From a virus, in IMG/VR virus record IMGVR_UViG_3300010148_000037, positions 1-38,188 of that record: DNA of 38,188 bases, one strand, 5' to 3'. Of this stretch, positions 1 to 9,700 are shown piece after piece. Under the pieces are notes generated by a model that made no database searches, had not been told where the DNA came from, and saw only the letters and a program-made list of their open reading frames with translations. Both the position numbers and the translations under genes were made by a program. Numbering within the stretch: the stretch's first letter is position 1; each line of letters opens with the position of its first letter.

Positions 1-718
1 ACTCTCCAGGAGTTACTCCACCATCTTTATCTATCTTACCACCGTCTTCCATTCCAACATATTTATTTGGGTTTAACCCTTGATAACCACCTGAGCCAAA
101 CAAAGAACCATCAAGTTTTGGTGTTCTACCAGTTCCACCACCAGTTCCACCACCAGTTCCGCCACTAGGGGACATTTGACCAATACCACTAGCTATATCT
201 TCAATACCACCAAATATATTTTGAGTACCTGCAGCTTTTTCAGCTTGTATACCTTTAAGTTCTGCTTCAGCAACACCTAGTCTTTGAGTCTCAGCCATTT
301 GCTGTTCTCTAGCTAAATTTTCCATAGCTCTAGTTTTAGCCTGCTGTTGCATACCTAAAAGACCTGTTCTTTGTTTTGCAGCCTGACCCTCTAAAGCTTG
401 AACCCCTGCTAAAACATTTCTAGGATCTTTAGCTAAAGCACCCATAGCAGATGCTCTATCAGAAGCCTGCTGTTGTTGAAGTTGATTTATATAACTTTGA
501 TCTATAGGTTGATCAGCCAACTTTTGTGTTGCAGAGCTAACTCCTCTCTCTAATCTACTCTTGTCAAAAGCTCTCTCTGCCTTTTTAGCTCTACCAGCTT
601 GTACAGCTCCAAATATAGATTTACCTAAGCCAAGTGCAGCTGTTGCAGCTCCAACAAATGCTTTAGGTGTTTTCTTTTTTTTGTTATATTTTATTTTAGG
701 TTTTACTCTACGTGCCAT
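1..718 (-). CDS. Virion-associated protein, truncated at window edge
   Basis: The reading frame starts at the ATG at 718 and stays open through base 1, so 239 residues are visible and the C-terminus is missing. The N-terminus (MARRVKPKIKYNKKKK) is very basic. It is followed by a Gly/Ala segment (AALGLGKSIFGAVQAG) that could be membrane-active, then a long Gln/Ala-rich helical stretch (about residues 50-150), a Gly-Thr linker built from three 12-bp repeats, and MEDGGKIDKDGGVTPGE at the edge. Marine phage virion proteins often carry a similar GGxxTPGE segment shortly before the C-terminus. The gene lies just downstream of the giant tail protein, so an internal or ejected virion protein is plausible. 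The exact function is not recognised. A TACATTTG box 16 bp upstream may give it its own promoter. Confidence 0.7.
   Translation of the reverse strand, partial: MARRVKPKIKYNKKKKTPKAFVGAATAALGLGKSIFGAVQAGRAKKAERAFDKSRLERGVSSATQKLADQPIDQSYINQLQQQQASDRASAMGALAKDPRNVLAGVQALEGQAAKQRTGLLGMQQQAKTRAMENLAREQQMAETQRLGVAEAELKGIQAEKAAGTQNIFGGIEDIASGIGQMSPSGGTGGGTGGGTGRTPKLDGSLFGSGGYQGLNPNKYVGMEDGGKIDKDGGVTPGE
129..164. repeat. Three 12-bp tandem repeats encoding a Gly-Thr linker
   Basis: Units CCAGTTCCACCA, CCAGTTCCACCA and CCAGTTCCGCCA follow each other exactly. On the minus strand they encode a flexible (GGTG)n linker in the truncated virion protein. Copy number could vary by slippage without breaking the frame. 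Confidence 0.85.
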
Positions 719-733
719 TGATTTGAATTTTTA

Positions 734-741
734 CAAATGTA
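734..741 (-). promoter_or_regulatory. Candidate flavobacterial -7 box for the leftmost gene
   Basis: The minus strand reads TACATTTG, an exact match to the TAnnTTTG -7 consensus of Bacteroidota housekeeping promoters. It lies in the short gap between the giant gene's stop and the ATG at 718. No TTG (-33) element is seen at the usual 17-23 nt spacing, so support is partial. Confidence 0.4.
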
Positions 742-755
742 CTAAATTTTTTTTA

Positions 756-3700
756 TTATCTATTACTAAGCTCACTCTTGTCTACATCTGCGTTTGCAGC
801 GTAAAGATTAAACTTATTTTTAGATTGATTACTGTTAGTAGCCAATATAGTCCTCATATAACTACCCTTCATTCTTTCACCTTCTATAGAGCCAGTTTTA
901 GTCATGAATAAAAAGCCTCCATCAAAGCTAGTGTCGTAATCGTAACTCCCAGCGATAAGTATCTTATTTGCACTTTTTTCATTAAAAGTACCAGACTTTA
1001 TCTGGTATGGATACCCTAAAAATACAGTATCTCCATTAAGTTTTTTAATATACAAGCTAAGATTGGCACTCATAACTAAACTATTCCCAGATGTGTTAGT
1101 ACCATTATACGTTATAACATCACCTACAGATGCTTGACCAGGTAAGTAAGATGAATCTGAACTAGTAATTAAAGTATCTTCTCCATCAAGCAAGTTTACT
1201 ATAACATATCTTGCTCCGTTAACCATTTCGCTTAATTTTATAACCTTGTTAAGATTTGAGTTTGATAGATTTGTATTAATAGATAAGTTTTTCTTATCAT
1301 CATCTAAACCTAAAACTACACCAACACCTTGTATATCTGATCCGTCACCAAAATTATTTTTAACTATTTTAGAGTCTACACTAGATTCACAAAATGGAAT
1401 GTCAGCATACTGTATACCCTCCTTAGACTTATAGTCAATAACTAGCATAGTGTTATTTTTTAAACCTACATTTACCTTATCCTTAACAATTATTAAGGTG
1501 TTTGATACTATTCTAGATACTATATGGTACTCTTCAGAAGAAATTCCGATAACTTTAATTAAATCACCTGGAGATACGTCTTCATAAAATTTAGTATTTA
1601 TACCAATTATTTCAAAAGGTGAACCATCTGAATTAATACTACAAGTTCCATTTACCTTTTTAAAGGCAATATTTGTAGTTATAACCTCATCATAACCACC
1701 ATAATATTGTCCCATATTAGAGAATAGACCTGTAATAAATTTTGTATCACTCTCTAGTGATAAAGCATTATAAGTCTTAACAGATGATGGCTCTGCGTTA
1801 AATACAAAGTCAATATAAGACAAGTTGTTGTTACCATAAAACTTATTATAATATTGATTGCTTCTAGAGTATTTATCTGAATCGTTATGTCTATATAACC
1901 TACCTTGTTTAAAAGTAACAAGTTGTCTGTTAACTTTACAATAGTAATCAGGAATATAAGAATAAAAAGATGTCCATCTATTTGACTCTTCACTAAATGC
2001 TACAGTAACAGGATTAAATATAACGACTTTATCGTCAAAAGCATTTTCAGGTTTACTTGTTATATTGTCCCAAGTACTAATACTATCACTCCAAACATAA
2101 CTTTCACTTGTATGACTAGCACTCTTATTACCAATTATTGAATGAAATGTTACTATATACTCATTATACTTAGGATCGTAACCAGCAACAATAGAAGAGC
2201 TAAATTGTAAATCACTTGCATATTCAGACACTGAATGAAACTTATTGTACGCTGGATTATACTTTAAGTACAATTCACCCAAATCTCTAAAGTAGTCCTT
2301 CATACCATATTCAGATATAACTGTAATGCCATCATTAGATAATCTAAGGACAGAACCTCTTTGTATATCTGTAAAGTAAAACACATTACCCTGCTTAACT
2401 ATAGACTCAGGATTTAAACTGCAACCATACTGACCCGAATAAACAATAGAGTAATCACTTATAATATTATTAGATAAAGAAACTAAACCTTCTCCTGAGG
2501 CTGTATTAAGTATATCTTTACCTACTAAAACTCTACCAACTTTACTTTCATGGAATATGATTAAATCGTTATTCTGATTACTTAAATATTGAATAGATCC
2601 AAAATCTTTGTTGTAATCAAAATAAGGAGTGTTTGCTAGATTAAAGTTACTTAAACCATTTATAGCACCTGTACTCACATGAGGCTCAGAGAAAAACACA
2701 GAGGCTTTAAGTCTTCTTTCTTTTGAGTTGTTGTTAACTACATTTATACGACCTTTATCGTAGTGATTAGTTCTATGAAAATCATTTAAGAAATAGTCTT
2801 CACAAGCAAAAGATTCTGTATTTTCTAAAACATCACCAGAAGATGTGCTTGTAAACATTCTCCTAAATTTAACATAAACATCTCCACCATCTAAAGTTAC
2901 TTTAGCAGGTATTAAAGAAACTTCTGTATTTACATCTTTATCATAAAAATAATCAGGAACTTGATTTATTTGACCGCTATGGTATCTATTTCCTTTACCA
3001 GGATTTCCAATTTCTATTTTATCACCAATTTCGTAATAAACTAAGTTTTCCTGCTCTTGATTTAATTTAGGTCTGTATATCTCAGCTATAAGTTTATTGT
3101 AACCACTAGTAGCTAAATTAAATCCTGAGTGAGCTATACTAACAGATTCTCCATCTTCAATAGTTATAGAAGTACTTTCTGGGTCTGCAATTCTCACGTA
3201 AAACCCACTTCCGTTTTCTGTACTTGATATTGGGTTGTCTGAATCGTGAAAATCAAATCCTGTAATTTCAAAATCTAAATACTCTCTAAATAATTTTCTA
3301 TCATCACCAACCTTACAACTAATAAACCTAATTCTGTCTCCTTTAGTGGCATCAAAATCTATAAGAGCACCAGAAGAGTCTATATATCCTAAGTTTTCTG
3401 CTTTTAAAGAGTTTATAGATAAATAAATTTGAGTATCACTACCATCTCCAATAATAGCATCAGCTATAGTAATTTGGACAAATTCTGCAACAGAAGTGTT
3501 ACCAGCATAAAGCATTTGATAATGAGTTGCCCACCTAGGAGGTTTATTATATATATCAAAACTAATGCTAGAAACCTGACCAGGTAAAATATTATCTTCA
3601 GTAACAAAAGGATTATAACATCTAGTACCATTTAAATTAGGAAATACAGATTCTGTTCCAAAACCTTCTTGTAACTCAACTCCAGATCCAAAATCAGGAG

Positions 3701-6700
3701 CCACATTTACAAAAGAACATCTATTTGTCTCGTCAAAATATGCTACACCAAAATCATGAAAAGCACCGTTTTTAAAAGAGTTAGATGAAGCAGATCCACT
3801 AGTAAAAACAACGTCATTTTTAGTTCTAGTTAAAACAAATCCATCAAAAGAATTTTGCCATCCAGTGAAAACTCCTGAGTCTTCATTATTAGAACCATTT
3901 GTTTTACATATCCACTTAACTTTTATCATATTAACACCAGAGACTGTAAGTGTAAGTGATAGTAAACCTGAATCATTTGCTTGATCATAATTAGAAGATG
4001 TTAAACTAGCTCCTCCTTCAAACTGATCCTGATTAAATTGATCTATAATTCTTTCTCTAGCCTGATTTATTGTTGATGCACCTGTTATATCAACACTCAT
4101 TAAAAGTGTACCAGCTCTTTTCATTGGGTTTGCAAATGCTTCTGGCTTTCTTTTTACTCCCCACCCTAAATTTATATCTATAAATTGAGAGCTTGAATCA
4201 TTAAGACTAATACCAGATAAGTCTATAAAGAAACTAACTGTACAAGAGGCACTACTATTAGAATCCCATGATGAGTTTCCAAAAACACCCTGAATAGCAT
4301 CAGCTAAACCACTTGATTCAGCAGCACTGTTAGTATCGTCGTTACCACTTCCAATGGTTAGGGTAGGTACCGAATTAGAAGCACTACTATCAAAAAACAC
4401 ACCTACCTGTGAAGTAGAGGTCTCAACAACAGAGCTATCTTCGTTTAAAAACTCACTCTCAACCACCATAGGTGTGTTATCAAAACCTTCAACTACGTTA
4501 CCATAAGCGATTCTATTGTTAGACAATATTGTTTGTGCTTTAGCAAGTTTAGGAACAGAGTCAAATAATTTATTAGAGTCAGCTTTATCTACAAAAGGAT
4601 AAACACCATTGTTTTTAAATTTAATTATAGACTTAGGTACATCAAAGTGAAAAGCAGGATCTGATATAACATCATTTTTAATTTTCTTCAGATAACTAGT
4701 AAAGTTATTCTGAACAGTATCTACTAAAACAAACTCACCATCGTTTCCTGTTCTAGCTACTATTTCTATTTTTTTAACATCTGATATGGTGTCGAAATAC
4801 TCTACATCAATAACGTTTTTTATATTAGAATAATCGTCAACTTTTATAGGTACGTTTTTTGAAAATACCTTATCTGGTTGTATGTCAGATATTCCACTGT
4901 ATGATGTGTTTTCATTATCGTAATGAGTGTACCTATATTTAAACTGAAATAAATTATCTAGTATATTATTTTTACTAGATGAAGAGTCAATTTTTAGCTC
5001 AGTTTGAGGTCTTAATTCAGGTTGATGTTTAATAGCATCTAAATATTTAACCTTATCATGATAACCACCAAAACTAATCAAAGGTGAGTAAGCATCATCA
5101 GGATCTGCGTGCATTAGAATACCTAAAGCAACACCACTGTTCTCAAAAGGACAGTTGGTTAATATAGCACCTATAGATGTTTCTATATCGTTTACTAGTA
5201 TATTTAAAGGTTTTGCAGCTGGTGCTGTAAAATTAGGTGGTGTCTCAACTGTTATTGTAGTTGCATTTATGTTTGTGACTTTAAAGAATCTAGCGAAATT
5301 ATCATTATCCATAATCCCAATAAACTCTCCTTTAGCTAAAGTGTTGTTACTAAGTATTGACTGACTAGCAGTAATCGTATTACTACCACTGGTAACATTA
5401 AAAGTAAACCCAGTTAGAGGATCATTTGATATTCTTCTAACAATACCAATAACTTCAGACCAACCATTAAATTGAACTTGATTTATGTCTTCAATCTGTG
5501 AAACTGAAGGTTTCTTTTGATAAAACACGTTATCACCAACTTTAAGTGATCTTATTTTTTGATCTTCAAAAGATAAAAATGCTGATTTATCAAAACCACC
5601 AGGAAAGAATACATCCTCAATCTTAATAGCATTATTAATATTTTCTTCGTTCTTTTTACCTAACTCAACATTAATTTTTCTAGGTCTATTAAAATTATCT
5701 GTAAAATATAAAATATCATCAACCTTACTAACACCTGTAATTGAATTAAACTTATCAAAATTAAGAACAGTTTCTACATCACCATTAGATCCTAACCTAC
5801 CATCTTGATATACAGTTTTAATGTTATCTAATATTAAGTCGTACTCTAATATGCAGTCAAAATTGTTTACAGAGGTGTCATGAACAAAGTAATATATTCT
5901 ACTTAAAGGTTTATCTTCATAAGATCCAATACAAACAAAATCTTCACTAGCTAAACTAATAGACTTATTTTTCTCTAATATTGAATTGTAAACATATCTT
6001 CTAACGCCTCTTGTTATGATAGGTTTTTTATCTACAGATTTATTTACTATAATGTCAGAATTAGAAGATGGTACTGTTGATGGTGCATCTAAATTATAAG
6101 CACTATAATTATCAGATGATGCTGCTCTAACAAAGTTTTCTGCAGTTCCTGACTGTTGAGGCTGTGGTATACTACGATTTTGAGAATTTAAATTAGTTGA
6201 CAGTACTGAAATATCTACTTTAGCGTCACTTTCAATTTGATTAGTATTAGAAGCATCACCAACAGTGTTGTCCTTGTAAGAGTGCATACCATCACCTCCG
6301 TTACTATAATCAAGAATGTTTATAGAATTAAGCGAACTAAAGCTTTGACTATTACTAAGAAGCTGTGTATTATAAAGCTCTCCTAAAGCTGTATAAGTAT
6401 CTAAGTAAAGCTCCCATCCATCCCTATTATCTAACACTTTAATCATAAACTGATTATCATTGTTTGCTGAAGCAGCCCACGAAATATCGTTAGTTATACC
6501 ACCTTCAGCAAATGATGCGTAATTAGTATAATCCACTCCAAAACCAAAATCAAAGTCTACTTGTATTTCTATATTTTCGTCTCCAAAAGGAACTTGATAC
6601 CCATAAGACCCAGGGTTTAAAAGATATCCTGTATTGGGATCATGTCTATCTGATACGCCTGCATATCCTTTAAACATAGAGTCAACAGAACTTTCCTCAC

Positions 6701-9700
6701 TATAAGTATATAAATGATAATCTTTTATAATTGTTTTTACAATGTTTTGAAATGGAGCACCATCGTGAGCCTCATCGCTACTCCAAAACCCCTGAGTACC
6801 TTGGAGATTTTTTCTGTACTGTTGACTAATATGTTCAGCTTGAACAACTTTTCCAAAAGTATATTCTTCTCCTGGAAAAACATTTGAATTTTTTAAAACA
6901 AGAGTATAGGCGTAATTATTCATTGCTGCCGCACTACTAGTACTATAGTCTATACCAGTTGGCAAAAAGAACTCATAAAGATTATAACATGCAGTAGCTC
7001 TATTTAAATTTACATCAAATAAAAAACCTTCAGGATTCAGATCATCTGCAGGTAAACTGTAAACTTGACCCAAAAGGTAGGTTTGAAGGTCTGATAAAGC
7101 AATTATATCTTCATTAAGGGTAGCTTGATTATTTTCAAAAGCAAGTGTTACACCATCAATATAACCTTGATCTATAGTGCTTGTTAATGCCAACTCTTGT
7201 ATAGAATTGTTTATAGAAGTTTGAAGCTCATCAGAAATAGCATTAAATCTATTCAATAAATTTGTATAATCTTGTATTTGACTACTAATAACATCAAAAT
7301 CAGAAGATAAATCTGTTATAGAATCTTCTATAGCTTCATTTACAGATTCAGCAGATTCAGCTTGTTCTTGAAATAAATCTTTAAGGTTCGCTACAAAACC
7401 TTGTGTTAGACCTGAAACGCTATCAACATACGATATAGAAATGCTATCTATAGTAATTCCTGCAGTGAAATTATCTGGAGGTACAAAATTAGTGTTAAAA
7501 TCAGTACCCTTAACTTTTATTATATATCTTGCGTTAACTATATCGGGTCCAATATATGGATCAACTACTGAAAGTGTAAAAGTGCCAGTTTGACCTGGAT
7601 TAATTGCTGGTGAGTTTCCTTGATCATTTTTAAATACAGCTGGGTAGTTTGCTCCGTATTGATTATCGTCATCCCCGCTAACAAGATGAAATTCAAGTCC
7701 ACTCGCAGTTCCTGGTAAAATACCCATAAGTTCAAGGTCATTTTGAGGAACGTTAACAACAAGCCTAAGATAATTAACTTTACTTGCAGGTATAGTAACA
7801 TTTGTTACCTCACTAATTTGAGCAATATCAAAATATTGAGAAAAATTTTGATTACTAGGGTCGTCAAATTTAATAGCACCATTGGAATGAGAAAAAAAAG
7901 CTTGTTGATATCCCTCAACAGGAATACCCTGTTGAACAAAAGTACCAGAGTTAAGCAATGGATCTGGAACAATTTCTACAAAACTTAGACCAACTGTAGC
8001 ATTAAAGGTATCTATTGTTTCTTGTAAAGAATTATTAAGTTGTTCAGCTTCAAATAATGCAATTTGTACTGGAAGAAGCTGAAGTTGAGCTACTAGAGCA
8101 TTGTCTTGAGCCACTGCAAGATCAGCTTGAAGTTCCTCAATAAAATTACTAGCCTCAGAAGCAGCATCAAAGCTTGGATCATTAAATACAGATGGATCAA
8201 TTGTTGTCCCAGTAATAATTCCAACTACAGCAGCAGCACCTTCATTATAAGCCTCTGTAATATTATCTGACACTACATCCTCAACATTTGCTAATGCAGA
8301 TGCCTCACCGTTAGCAAAAGCTTGAATTACATCAAGCTCTAATTGATCTATTTCAGCCTGTTGATCAGCAATAGTAGCTGTTTGACTAGCAATAGTAACT
8401 TCATTTTCAGCAGCTTGAATCTGTAGGTCAGCAATGGTAATATTATTCTCAGCAAGTTGTACACCAGCAGCATCGTTATCAGATTCTGCCTCAGCAAGAT
8501 CAGATTGTGCCTGAGCAAGATCAGCTTGTGCATCATCAAGATCACCCTGTGCAACAGATAAAGCATCATCTGCAGCTTGCTTATCAGCTAATGCTTGATC
8601 TAATTCTGCTTGTGCTTGAGCAACAGCATTATCAGCAGCAATTTGAATAGCATCAATATTAGCTTGCGTTATACCATCTTCCTGATTTTCTAAAACTGCA
8701 TCATACAAATCTTTTAGTATATTAAATTCAGATGTTACTTCGGCAAGAGCTTGAGAAAAAGACGCTGCTTGAGCCATAACCGCATCTACATCAGCCTGTG
8801 TAATACCATCTTCTGGAGTTATCGAAGCAGCACCATCTGCATAAGCAGCAGCAACTATAGCTGCGTTATCAGAAGTAATATCTATTGAGAGAGCTCCCTG
8901 TGTAAAAGCAGCGTCAATTTCAGCTTGAGTTGCTAAAGATTGAGCATCATCTAATGCAGTTTGAAGACCATTAATTTGATCTTCATAGTTAGAAGATTGA
9001 ACATTAAGAGTATTAGAAATTAAGGCAGCAAGATTTTCTAAGGTAGCGGTCTCACCTAAGTAATCACTCGCATTAAGAAGTTCAGATCCTACTGCAGCTT
9101 CATACGAAGAAAAATTATCTGAAATATTATCTATTTCATTGTTTAAAATATTGATGTCACTAATTAAATTGTCATTTGCATTTTGAAGACCAGTTAATTG
9201 AGTATTTAACTCTACTATGGTATTATCTTTAACATTAATCTGCTGTTCTAAATCATTTAATTGAATTTTTAAACTTTCGTTTTCTGCTGTCAACTCATCT
9301 ATTGTAGCTTGAAGATCAGCATTAACAAGAGTAGTTGTAGATACGTTAACTAAGTCTGCAGCTATTAAATCAAGTGCATGATGAATACCTTCTATACTTC
9401 CTTCGTAAATATCAATAAGTTCTTCTGGTCTTGGATTTGAAACCTCTACTATAAAGTTTGCTATAATAGATTCTAATTGTCTTTGAGCATCTAAAAGAAC
9501 TTCATTTTCACGTTGAAGTCTGTCTGCAAATGCAACTGCGTTAGCTAACTCAATATTAACTTGAGCTAAGTTTGAATTAGCTACATCCAATTGATTTTGT
9601 AACTTAACTATTTGGGCATTATACGAGCTTGTTATTGAGTTTAGCTGTGCTGTTAAAACTCTTATTCTACTGTTAGCTTCATCTAACTCTAATAACAACT

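Noticed and set aside
1-30. CTCCAGGAG at the left edge as a copy of the TCCTGGA iterons, which might show terminal redundancy with 36801-36830
   Set aside because: Only 9 bases match and the left copy is coding (ACTCCTGGAG for TPGE). The window ends do not overlap.
561-911. Open frames on the plus strand opposite the leftward genes (also 5155-5364, 7743-7988, 21099-21662, 22988-23215, 29639-29971, 31035-31451)
   Set aside because: They lie antisense to well-supported genes and have atypical composition (long runs of hydrophobic or Cys/Ile residues) and no conserved motifs.
7565-8569. Minus-strand leucine-rich frames at 7565-7801 and 8348-8569
   Set aside because: They are shifted-frame readings of the coiled-coil part of the giant protein. 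Long Leu runs come from reading Ala/Gln/Asp codons out of frame.
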